64,000 nucleotides of DNA, from assembly GCF_030687575.1 (NCBI RefSeq), contig NZ_CP117439.1, forward strand, positions 1,971,001-2,035,000, written 5' to 3'. Numbering within the stretch: position 1 is the first letter of the stretch; every line of letters starts with the position of its first letter. This DNA comes from Pseudomonas sp. FP2309 (lineage in GTDB: Bacteria > Pseudomonadota > Gammaproteobacteria > Pseudomonadales > Pseudomonadaceae). A program made the translations under genes and the position numbers. Positions 1-7,209 of the stretch are shown here, piece after piece. The notes below the pieces were generated by a model. The model was given only the letters and a program-made list of their open reading frames with translations, made no database searches and was not told the DNA's origin.

Positions 1-215
1 CGGCAGTGTCGTTGATCCAGCAGATGAATCAGCAGATCGCCGCCGCTGCCGAGGAGCAAAGCTCGGTGGCTGAGGAAATCAACCGCAGCGTCACCAGTAT
101 CCGTGCCAGCGCCGATCAGTCGGCGTTGAGCATGCAGGGCAATGCCGCGTCGAGCATCCAGTTGGCGCAGTTGGGAGCAGAGCTCAAGGGCATGGTGGGG
201 CACTTCCGCCTGTGA
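1..215 (+). CDS. methyl-accepting chemotaxis protein, C-terminal end (partial)
   Basis: The window opens inside this gene; only about 71 C-terminal codons are present, read in the frame starting at base 3. The fragment contains the conserved chemoreceptor signalling-domain stretch (IAAAAEEQSSVAEEINRSV), which lies on the descending arm of the cytoplasmic coiled-coil hairpin that contacts CheA and CheW. The tail ends in the short amphipathic segment typical of Pseudomonas receptors (ELKGMVGHFRL). The ligand-binding domain is outside the window, so the sensed compound cannot be inferred. The stop codon is TGA at 213-215. The next gene is convergent. Confidence 0.9.
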   Translation, partial: AVSLIQQMNQQIAAAAEEQSSVAEEINRSVTSIRASADQSALSMQGNAASSIQLAQLGAELKGMVGHFRL

Positions 216-251
216 CGGCCGCGAAGGCGCGGCGATCACAGGGGAGGGCGG

Positions 252-1064
252 TCAGGCGTGGTTGGCGAGGAACGTCAGCAAGGCTTCGTTGACGAAGTCC
301 GGGTTTTCCTGGCTTGAGATGTGCCCCGCGTCCGGGATCAGCGTCAGTGCGCAGCCAATCAAGTTGGCCATCTCCTGCGACTCGGCCGGTGGGCGGGGTT
401 TATCCTGCTCGCCGCACATCACCAATGTGGTATCGGTGTCCAGGCGCGGCAGTTGCTCCCGTACATCCTCGCGACTGAAGATCAATCGGCCCAATGGCAC
501 GATGCTGTCGAGCAGGCGGTCTCGGGGAAAGCCCTGCAAGGACCGGCGAAAATCCTGATACAGCGCCGATTCGCGGTCTATGCCGGGGCGGAAGAAGATC
601 GGCGCGATCACGTCCAGCAATGCCTCGGGGATGGCGCCGGCGTCTTCGATAGTCTTGAACAGTGAGAAATAGTAGTGGCGCGTCTCGTCGGGCTCGGCCC
701 CGAGGTAGGTGTCCATCAGCACCAGGCTGTTGACCCGCTCAGGCGCCAGCAGCGCCAGGCGTGCGCCCCACATGCCGCCGACCGAGAGCCCCACCAGATT
801 GATTTGCGCGATGTCCAGTTGGTCCAGCAGGGCCAGTGCCTGGCGTGCAAGGTCGTCGAGGGAGCGGGTTTGCGAGGGCAACGGGCCTGATTCGCCATGG
901 CCCCACAACTCGGGCACGATCACACGGTACTGTTGCGCCAGGGCTTCAATCTGAGGCGCCCACATATCGCGGCTCCACAGGTAGCTGGAGCCTAGGAGGA
1001 CGGCCGGGCCGGTGCCCTGGTCGACGTAATGCAGCGGTTGTCCATCAATCATGACGACAGGCAT
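252..1064 (-). CDS. alpha/beta-fold hydrolase
   Basis: 270-residue alpha/beta hydrolase of ordinary family length. The nucleophile elbow GLSVGG places the catalytic serine at about residue 94. The motif ELWGHGESG near residue 55 is the usual oxyanion-region strand, and the acid/histidine pair is visible as GEQDKPRP and DAGHIS near the C terminus. There is no signal peptide, so it is probably cytoplasmic. The fold resembles 3-oxoadipate enol-lactonase and haloperoxidase-type esterases, but nothing around it indicates a pathway, so the substrate is unknown. It stands alone between the chemoreceptor and the next minus-strand gene, separated from the latter by 115 bases. Confidence 0.85.
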   Translation of the reverse strand: MPVVMIDGQPLHYVDQGTGPAVLLGSSYLWSRDMWAPQIEALAQQYRVIVPELWGHGESGPLPSQTRSLDDLARQALALLDQLDIAQINLVGLSVGGMWGARLALLAPERVNSLVLMDTYLGAEPDETRHYYFSLFKTIEDAGAIPEALLDVIAPIFFRPGIDRESALYQDFRRSLQGFPRDRLLDSIVPLGRLIFSREDVREQLPRLDTDTTLVMCGEQDKPRPPAESQEMANLIGCALTLIPDAGHISSQENPDFVNEALLTFLANHA

Positions 1065-1179
1065 GGCAAGCCTCTAACTTCACGGAGTGAGGGCACTTTT
1101 TTACGCGAGTCGCGGGCGGGGGGATAGGTGCAAAGTGATGGCATCTGGCGAACAGCGTTCGCCAGAGGAGGGGTGCTGA

Positions 1180-1950
1180 TCAGTCGTAGATGACTTTCTT
1201 TTTCCACTCGGCGTCGGCGTCAGCGGCCTTCATGCCCTCGGTCAGTTCGCTGACCTCTTCGACTGCCTGTTTGCTGTTGGCCAGAACCGTGGAGTTGGCG
1301 CGGGCCAGTTGGCCTTCGAGCAACTGCAGTTGTGCACTGTACAGCACCGGCTCGGTTTGTTTGCGCAGGTACTGTACGCCACGTTCAAAAGCGAGGCGCG
1401 CCTGGCCCGGCTGGCCTTCTTGCAGGGCATGCTGGCCGAGGTTGTTGAAGAACTCGATGTGCAGCAGGACCAGGATATGGCGAATTTCCTTGATCCAATG
1501 CTTGGCTTCGTTGGAGGGCAGGAAGCCGTCCTGGGCAGCGCGGGTGACCTGGCCGTGCAAGGCTTCGAGCAGGAAGCGCACGTCCTTGGCCTTGGCTTCG
1601 GTCTGAATCGGCGCCGGCGGGTTGTTCACCGGAATGGATTCGCCCTGAGCCACCAGCGTATTGAGCTCAGTGATCCGTGCCTTGAGCGGCGCGCTGTTTT
1701 TGTTGAGGTTCAATAAGCGCTGGTTGACGTTGAGCTCCAGGCGGGTCAGCAACAATTTGAGTGCCGGCGTCATCAACTGGCCTGGAAAGGTCTCGGTGAT
1801 TTCACCGCAACGACGCATCCGATCATGGAGTTCGATCTGAGTGCGCTGCTTTTCCAGCTTGTTATTTTCCACCACGTGGTTCATGTAGCCAATGGCGATC
1901 AGTATTGCAATCCCGGCTATTACCAGCAGGGTGATCATGAGTGGTGTCAC
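1180..1950 (-). CDS. conserved membrane-anchored protein of unknown function
   Basis: 256 residues. An N-terminal transmembrane helix (about residues 3-23) is followed by a long, charged, mostly helical cytoplasmic or periplasmic part with likely coiled-coil character (residues 30-110) and a second helical region containing TPR-like spacing (about 150-225, with GQHALQEGQPGQARLAFERG). I recognise it as a protein conserved in Pseudomonas but know no function. The high content of Leu, Glu, Gln and Lys and the absence of catalytic motifs suggest a structural or scaffolding role, which is inference only. It is monocistronic. Confidence 0.7.
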   Translation of the reverse strand: MTPLMITLLVIAGIAILIAIGYMNHVVENNKLEKQRTQIELHDRMRRCGEITETFPGQLMTPALKLLLTRLELNVNQRLLNLNKNSAPLKARITELNTLVAQGESIPVNNPPAPIQTEAKAKDVRFLLEALHGQVTRAAQDGFLPSNEAKHWIKEIRHILVLLHIEFFNNLGQHALQEGQPGQARLAFERGVQYLRKQTEPVLYSAQLQLLEGQLARANSTVLANSKQAVEEVSELTEGMKAADADAEWKKKVIYD

Positions 1951-2217
1951 CGGTGTGACCTCTTTGTAGGGTTTACAGTGGAGTGTAGTGACTGGACCGG
2001 CGATCGGATAGGACCGATCGACCAGTTGCCCAGGTAGTTTCTTCTATATTAGTAGGCGATCCCTGCGTAGATGCACATTGCCATCATTTGCCGGGGCGAA
2101 CTATAGCGTCTTGTCGGGCGCCAGAATATAGGCGCCAGGGCCTGGGCGTGCAGAATGCCCAGGCAGGCCAGTAAACCCGGGGGAAGTCATTGATTTTAAT
2201 AAATTTATCCTTGGGGG

Positions 2218-2246
2218 TTGACGATGTCCCAATCCATCCATAGAAT
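2218..2246 (+). promoter_or_regulatory. tRNA-array promoter (sigma-70)
   Basis: TTGACG at 2218-2223 and TAGAAT at 2241-2246 are separated by 17 bases, followed by a GC-rich discriminator (GCGCGCC) typical of stringently controlled stable-RNA promoters. An A/T-rich stretch at 2195-2210 could act as an UP element. It lies about 60 bases before the first tRNA-Glu. I see nothing else in the 1951-2217 gap. Confidence 0.8.
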
Positions 2247-2308
2247 GCGCGCCACTTAAAGCGTAAAGCACACAGCGAAACGCCTTGAGTAGTGAATGTT
2301 GTACGTGT

Positions 2309-2384
2309 GTCCCCTTCGTCTAGTGGCCTAGGACACCGCCCTTTCACGGCGGTAACAGGGGTTCGAGTCCCCTAGGGGACGCCA
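2309..2384 (+). tRNA. tRNA-Glu (UUC), copy 1
   Basis: 76 nt including encoded CCA. The acceptor stem GTCCCCT pairs with AGGGGAC. The anticodon stem CCGCC/GGCGG encloses a 7-nt loop with anticodon TTC at 2343-2345. The T-arm contains GGTTCGAGTCC. Confidence 0.97.
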
Positions 2385-2387
2385 TAT

Positions 2388-2463
<76 letters not shown>

Positions 2464-2567
2464 AGTTTAAGCAGTGTGGCTCTCGGGCGGCATTGAGTGA
2501 AACCAGGACCACGTCTTCGGATGCGGCCTCTGGGCACTGAAATACACACCATGTATTTCAGTAGCGT

Positions 2568-2643
2568 GTCCCCTTCGTCTAGTGGCCTAGGACACCGCCC
2601 TTTCACGGCGGTAACAGGGGTTCGAGTCCCCTAGGGGACGCCA
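2568..2643 (+). tRNA. tRNA-Glu (UUC), copy 2
   Basis: Identical in sequence to the first tRNA-Glu, displaced by exactly 259 bases. Anticodon TTC; CCA encoded. Confidence 0.97.
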
Positions 2644-2646
2644 TTT

Positions 2647-2722
<76 letters not shown>

Positions 2723-2826
2723 TTTTTAAGCAGTGCTGCCTTCGGGCGGCATTGAGTGAAACCAGGACCATGTCTTCGGATGCGGTCTCTGGGCACTGAA
2801 ATACGCACCATGTATTTCAGTAGCGT

Positions 2827-2902
2827 GTCCCCTTCGTCTAGTGGCCTAGGACACCGCCCTTTCACGGCGGTAACAGGGGTTCGAGTCCCCTAGGGGACGC
2901 CA
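2827..2902 (+). tRNA. tRNA-Glu (UUC), copy 3
   Basis: Third identical tRNA-Glu, again at 259-base spacing. Anticodon TTC; CCA encoded. Confidence 0.97.
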
Positions 2903-2905
2903 TTT

Positions 2906-2981
<76 letters not shown>

Positions 2982-2990
2982 TATTCAAGA

Positions 2991-3020
2991 AAAAGCCACT
3001 CAATAGAGTGGCTTTTTTTT
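2991..3020 (+). terminator. intrinsic terminator of the tRNA-Glu/Gly array
   Basis: AAAAGCCACTC, a short AATA loop and GAGTGGCTTTTTTTT form a 9-bp stem followed by eight T residues, directly after the last tRNA. Confidence 0.92.
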
Positions 3021-3073
3021 GCCTGCGATTTGAGCGGCACAGGCTCTTGGTGGTTTTGCTGTGCTGGCGCAGC

Positions 3074-4813
3074 TCAGAGCTTAGGCAATTGCCCGATACG
3101 GCCCATCATTTCTGTGACGATCTGCAGGTCCAGCAAGAACTGGTCGACCGTCTTGAACTCATTGTCGGTATGCCCGGTGTATTTCACTTCCGGGCGCGCC
3201 AGGCCGAACTGCACGCCGTTCGGCAGCTCATGCACCGAGGTCGCGCCGGCGGAGGTGCCGAACGTGTGCTTCATGCCCAGGTTTTCACTGGCCACGGCGA
3301 GCAAAGCCTTGACCCACTCGCCTTCGGGGTTGCGGAACATCGGTTCGGCAATGGAGTAGGTGAAATCCACGTTGACCTTGGTTCGCGTGTCCCAGGCGCT
3401 CAGCTTCTCGGCGATTTCAGCCTTGAGCGTTTCTGGAGACTTGCCCTTCGGCACCCGCAGGTTCACCGCCAGCTTGAACGCGTTGTCATCCAGGCCGACA
3501 AAAGTCAGCGAGGTGGTAAGCGGGCCCATGAAGTCATCGGAGAAGCCCACGCCCAATTTTCCGCCCAGGTAATCCAGGCCCCAGTTGTCGGACGCATACC
3601 GCGCGGCGTCGGTGATGTGGTTTTGCTTAAGGGCGATCGTACCGTCGACGCTATGGATCAGCTCCAGCATGCGCGCCACCGGGTTGATGCCGGATTCGGG
3701 CTCGGAAGAGTGGGCAGATACACCGGTAACGGTCAGCTTGACGTGCTTGCCGTCGACTTTGGCATTGACCTCAAAATCATCCCCATTGCGCTTAGCGTAT
3801 TCCGTACCGGCTTTCTGCAAGCTGGCCGCTAGTTCGGCAGGCTTATCGCTGATAAACGTCGCGACCGAGGCCGATGGAATCTGGTTGGTGGCCATGCCGC
3901 CGGTCATCGCGATGATTTCTGCACCTGTGCCTTCGCCCTTGCGGCGCGGGAAGGTGGCCATGACCGTGCCGTAGCCTTTCTCGGCAATCACCACCGGATA
4001 GCCGCCATCCAGCGCCAGGTTGTACTGCGGGGTCGGGTTGTGCTCGAAGTAGTAGGGGATCGCGTCGCCGGAGGTTTCCTCGGTGGTGTCCACCAGCAAC
4101 TTGAAATTGCGCGCCAGTGGCAGCTTCTCCTCCTTGATCACCTTCATCGCATACATCGCCACGACGATGCCGTTTTTGTCGTCCTCGGTACCACGACCGT
4201 ACATGCGGTCGCCGATCAGCGTGACCTTGAACGGGTCGAGCCTGGTGCCGTCCTTGAGCACCCAATTTTCCGGCGTCACCGGCACAACGTCCGCGTGGGC
4301 GTGTATGCCAACCACGTCCTCGCCGCTGCCTTCCAGAGAGATCTCATACACGCGGTTGTCGACGTTACGGAAGTTCAGGTTAAAGGCTTTCGCCAGGGCC
4401 TGGATTTTGTCGGCAATCTTGAGAAACTCCGGGTTCTTGTACTGCGGTACACCGTCCACATTGAACGTCGGAATTTCCACCAGCTCGCGTAGGGTTTGCA
4501 AGGCGGCCTTGCCGTATTTCACGCGGGTGTAAATGCCCAGCAGCCGGTGGATCTCGTTTTGCTGCTCGGCACTCAAGGTTTTGTTGTCGAGAAAGGCGTT
4601 TAGCGCCGCGCCGACGTCAGCGGTTTTGCCCAAGCCGCCTTTCGTTAGAGTGCCGAGAAAACTGCGGAAATTGGTGACGGAAGTCTCGTTGAACTGCTTG
4701 AGAATCGCCGCGCTTTGTTGCGGGGTGATGTTGGCGAAAGCAGGCGCGCTCAGTGCCGAAAAGCTGGCGGCGAACAGGCTGGCAGCCGCCCATTGCTTGA
4801 GTGGAAAGTGCAT
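3074..4813 (-). CDS. M20-family metallopeptidase (dipeptidase), exported
   Basis: About 579 residues. A classical signal peptide (KQWAAASLFAASFSALSAPAFA) precedes the mature protein, so it is probably periplasmic. M20/PepV-type motifs are in order: the first zinc histidine in GIHAHADVVPV, the bridging aspartate region YGRGTEDDKNG, the catalytic/metal glutamates in TTEETSGD, and the C-terminal metal histidine in YTGHTDNEF. The lid/dimerisation domain lies between. I chose the ATG at 4811-4813 because AAAGGA lies about 12 bases upstream; an ATG four codons earlier sits directly against that ribosome-binding site. It probably hydrolyses dipeptides or related N-acyl amino acids. It is convergent with the tRNA array. 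Confidence 0.88.
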   Translation of the reverse strand: MHFPLKQWAAASLFAASFSALSAPAFANITPQQSAAILKQFNETSVTNFRSFLGTLTKGGLGKTADVGAALNAFLDNKTLSAEQQNEIHRLLGIYTRVKYGKAALQTLRELVEIPTFNVDGVPQYKNPEFLKIADKIQALAKAFNLNFRNVDNRVYEISLEGSGEDVVGIHAHADVVPVTPENWVLKDGTRLDPFKVTLIGDRMYGRGTEDDKNGIVVAMYAMKVIKEEKLPLARNFKLLVDTTEETSGDAIPYYFEHNPTPQYNLALDGGYPVVIAEKGYGTVMATFPRRKGEGTGAEIIAMTGGMATNQIPSASVATFISDKPAELAASLQKAGTEYAKRNGDDFEVNAKVDGKHVKLTVTGVSAHSSEPESGINPVARMLELIHSVDGTIALKQNHITDAARYASDNWGLDYLGGKLGVGFSDDFMGPLTTSLTFVGLDDNAFKLAVNLRVPKGKSPETLKAEIAEKLSAWDTRTKVNVDFTYSIAEPMFRNPEGEWVKALLAVASENLGMKHTFGTSAGATSVHELPNGVQFGLARPEVKYTGHTDNEFKTVDQFLLDLQIVTEMMGRIGQLPKL

Positions 4814-4972
4814 GGTTGAAAGCATTCCTTTGCAACGTGGGGTGGGAGGTTTCTGATCAATCTGTCAGAAATATTTCCACACACTACCACTACTGAGGTG
4901 GCCATGGTCAAGGCTGGCCAGGGTAGGGGCGTTGACGTTATTCGCCGTGAAGCCGGGGCGAGCGGAGAGTGT

Positions 4973-5599
4973 TCAGTCGAGGGTATAGCGCACCGACAGC
5001 GCCCCTTTTTTCTCCGACAACGCCAGGATCGTCACCTTGCCCAACTCGCCCAGGGTTTGCACATGAGTTCCGCCGCAGGCGTAGCTGGGCAGTTCACCGA
5101 AGCCCACTTCGCGGGTGCCATCTTCCAGGGCCATATGGCGCGAATAGTCCGCAGCGATCCATTGGTTGATCTGTCGTTGCAGCACCTCTGCGTCCATGGT
5201 CTGTGCGGTCTCGCCACGAATGAACGTGATCTTGCCTTCGCCCGGCCAGTGGTGCGCCTTGATTGGCATCCAGCCCAGGGTTTCACCGGCATTGCCGATC
5301 AAATGCCCGGCCGAATGCAGGCGGGTATGCAGGGTGCGGCGGTCTGCATCGACCCACGCGCTGATGGGGCCTGGGGCTATGGCACGGTCCAGATAATGCA
5401 CCACGCGATCGGCCTCTTGGGTCACGCGCACGACGTTGCTTTCGCCGAGTCGGCCAGTGTCGAAGGGCTGCCCGCCGCCCTGGGGGTGGAAGATCGTCGA
5501 TTGCAGGATCACCGCGAACTGCCCTTCGTGAGGGGTGCAACTGATCACTTCCAGCTCAGCAGTCAGGTGGTCGTGGGTAAAAAACAGGCGTTCGGTCAT
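4973..5599 (-). CDS. AlaX-type alanyl-tRNA editing protein
   Basis: 208 residues, matching the free-standing trans-editing domain of alanyl-tRNA synthetase. The two zinc/catalytic signatures are intact: HSAGHL (HxxxH) near residue 96 and CGGTHV near residue 175. The N-terminal glycine-rich FHPQGGGQPFD motif marks the AlaX-M/AlaX-L type. It hydrolyses Ser- or Gly-mischarged tRNA-Ala in the cytoplasm. A LysR-type regulator is transcribed divergently with only about 90 bases between start codons, so that regulator may control it. Confidence 0.9.
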   Translation of the reverse strand: MTERLFFTHDHLTAELEVISCTPHEGQFAVILQSTIFHPQGGGQPFDTGRLGESNVVRVTQEADRVVHYLDRAIAPGPISAWVDADRRTLHTRLHSAGHLIGNAGETLGWMPIKAHHWPGEGKITFIRGETAQTMDAEVLQRQINQWIAADYSRHMALEDGTREVGFGELPSYACGGTHVQTLGELGKVTILALSEKKGALSVRYTLD

Positions 5600-5652
5600 G
5601 GTCTACATCCGCATCAGGGTTCTGCGGGCAGTATAAATAGTGCGCATATGGG

Positions 5653-5673
5653 TGATAATCCGCCCAATTATCA
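5653..5673. promoter_or_regulatory. candidate LysR-type operator between alaX and lysR
   Basis: A perfect inverted repeat, TGATAAT-N7-ATTATCA, sits in the divergent intergenic region immediately before the possible ATG at 5674. Its dyad and length fit the T-N11-A type sites of LysR regulators, which are usually autoregulatory. Confidence 0.5.
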
Positions 5674-5688
5674 ATGGACCTGTGCTTC

Positions 5689-6621
5689 ATGAGCATTAAT
5701 CTTCCTTTGCCGCTGCTGGGCGAAATGGCGATTTTCGTCAAAGTGGTGGAGACCGGCAGCTTTTCTGAAGCGGCGCGGCAATTGAGCGTTTCGCCGTCGG
5801 CGGTGAGCCGCAGCATTTCACGCCTGGAAAAGGCCCTGGCCACCCGTCTGCTGCAACGCACCACGCGCAAATTGCGCCTGAGCGAGGGCGGTGAAGAGGT
5901 GTTCAAGCGCTGTCAGGAGATGGTCAATGCGGCGCATTCGGTGATGGAAATCAGCGGCCAGTTCACCCACGAAGCCGAGGGCCTGGTGCGGGTCAGTGTG
6001 CCCAAGGCGGTGGGGCGGTTTGTGGTGCATCCGCACATGCCGGCGTTTCTGCGGCGTTACCCCAAGGTGGACGTGCAGTTGATCCTTGAGGACCGGCACG
6101 TGGACCTGATCGATGACAATGTCGACTTGAGCATCCGCATCACCGACAGCCCCCCGCCGGGCCTGGTGGGGCGCCAGTTATTGCCGATCGAACATTTGCT
6201 CTGTGCGACGCCGCAGTATTTGGCTGAACATGGCACGCCTGGACATCCCCATGACTTGCTGAAGCACAGTTGCATTTACCTGGGTGAAACCCCGGCGGAC
6301 TCACGCTGGAAGTTCCGCCAGGGCGGTAAGACCGTGACCGTCGGCGTGCGTGGGCGTTATGCAGCGAACCATACTGGCGTTCGGCTGGAAGCGGTGTTGC
6401 AGGATGTCGGGATTGGCAGTCTGCCGTACTTTACGGCGCGCCATGCCTTGGAGGCGGGGCACTTGGTGCAGGTGTTGCCGGAGTGGGAGTTTATTGCGTC
6501 CTACCATGGTCAGGCTTGGCTGCTGCATTCGCCTACGCGCTACCTGCCGCCGAAGTTGCGGGTGTTCATCGATTACCTGGTGGCGTGCATGGCGAAGGAG
6601 CCGACATTGCATCGCAGGTAG
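5689..6621 (+). CDS. LysR-family transcriptional regulator
   Basis: About 310 residues. The N-terminal winged helix-turn-helix (GSFSEAARQLSVSPSAVSRSISRLE) and linker helix are followed by a periplasmic-binding-protein-like effector domain (about residues 90-300; VRVSVPKAVGRF opens it). I prefer the ATG at 5689 because it leaves the palindrome at 5653-5673 upstream as operator; an in-frame ATG at 5674 would add five residues. It belongs to the branch with YafC/DsdC-like effector domains that regulate an adjacent gene. The inducer is unknown. Likely targets are itself and the divergent AlaX gene. Confidence 0.88.
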   Translation: MSINLPLPLLGEMAIFVKVVETGSFSEAARQLSVSPSAVSRSISRLEKALATRLLQRTTRKLRLSEGGEEVFKRCQEMVNAAHSVMEISGQFTHEAEGLVRVSVPKAVGRFVVHPHMPAFLRRYPKVDVQLILEDRHVDLIDDNVDLSIRITDSPPPGLVGRQLLPIEHLLCATPQYLAEHGTPGHPHDLLKHSCIYLGETPADSRWKFRQGGKTVTVGVRGRYAANHTGVRLEAVLQDVGIGSLPYFTARHALEAGHLVQVLPEWEFIASYHGQAWLLHSPTRYLPPKLRVFIDYLVACMAKEPTLHRR

Positions 6622-6726
6622 GCGAGGGAGCCCGCTTGGCTGCGATGTGGGCGACAAGGTCCGTCAGTTGGGCCGAGGCAATACCATCGCAGGCAAGTCG
6701 GCGCCCGGAGAAGGGCGCTTCCCACG

Positions 6727-7134
6727 TCAGTGTTTGCTTTGATCCTGGGGCATGGCCAGCAGCTGCTTCTCCTGGTTCCAGTCGAACGGTTCGTCGTTCA
6801 GCTCGGCTTCATGGCGACGTTCTTCCAGGGCCTGGTACAGGTCCAGTTCTTCGTCGGGCATGAAGTGCAGGCAATCGCCGCCAAAGAACCACAGCAGGTC
6901 GCGCGGCACCAGATGGGCAATTTGCGGGTAACGCAGGATGACCTGGCTCATCAGGTCCTGGCCCAGGTACTGGCTTTCGATCGGGTCGATCGGCAACAGG
7001 GCGCGCAGTTCGTCAAAGCGCTCCAGGAACAGGGTGTGGCTCTCCTCGGGCACTTGTTCGGCTTCGCCGACGGCAACCAGGATGCTGCGCAAGTGGTCGA
7101 GCAAGACGAGATGATCGGCAACGACGTTGGACAC
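6727..7134 (-). CDS. conserved hypothetical protein (PA2817 family)
   Basis: 135 residues, acidic and soluble, with no signal peptide or transmembrane helix. The features seen are a conserved PRDLLWFFGGDCLHFMPDEE segment and a helical N terminus. It matches the Pseudomonas protein I remember as PA2817, which lies near fadE in P. aeruginosa as here. No function is known to me. The start is followed by fadE on the same strand 76 bases upstream, so the two may be cotranscribed. Confidence 0.75.
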   Translation of the reverse strand: MSNVVADHLVLLDHLRSILVAVGEAEQVPEESHTLFLERFDELRALLPIDPIESQYLGQDLMSQVILRYPQIAHLVPRDLLWFFGGDCLHFMPDEELDLYQALEERRHEAELNDEPFDWNQEKQLLAMPQDQSKH

Positions 7135-7209
7135 GAGATAAGTCCTCTAAAGCAAAAACGGGCGCGAGAGTATATAGCCCTCGTGCCCGTATTTATATGA
7201 CCGCTGGAC

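Noticed and set aside
6615..6726. Possible degenerate REPIN after the LysR gene
   Set aside because: Arms are too diverged to pair convincingly.
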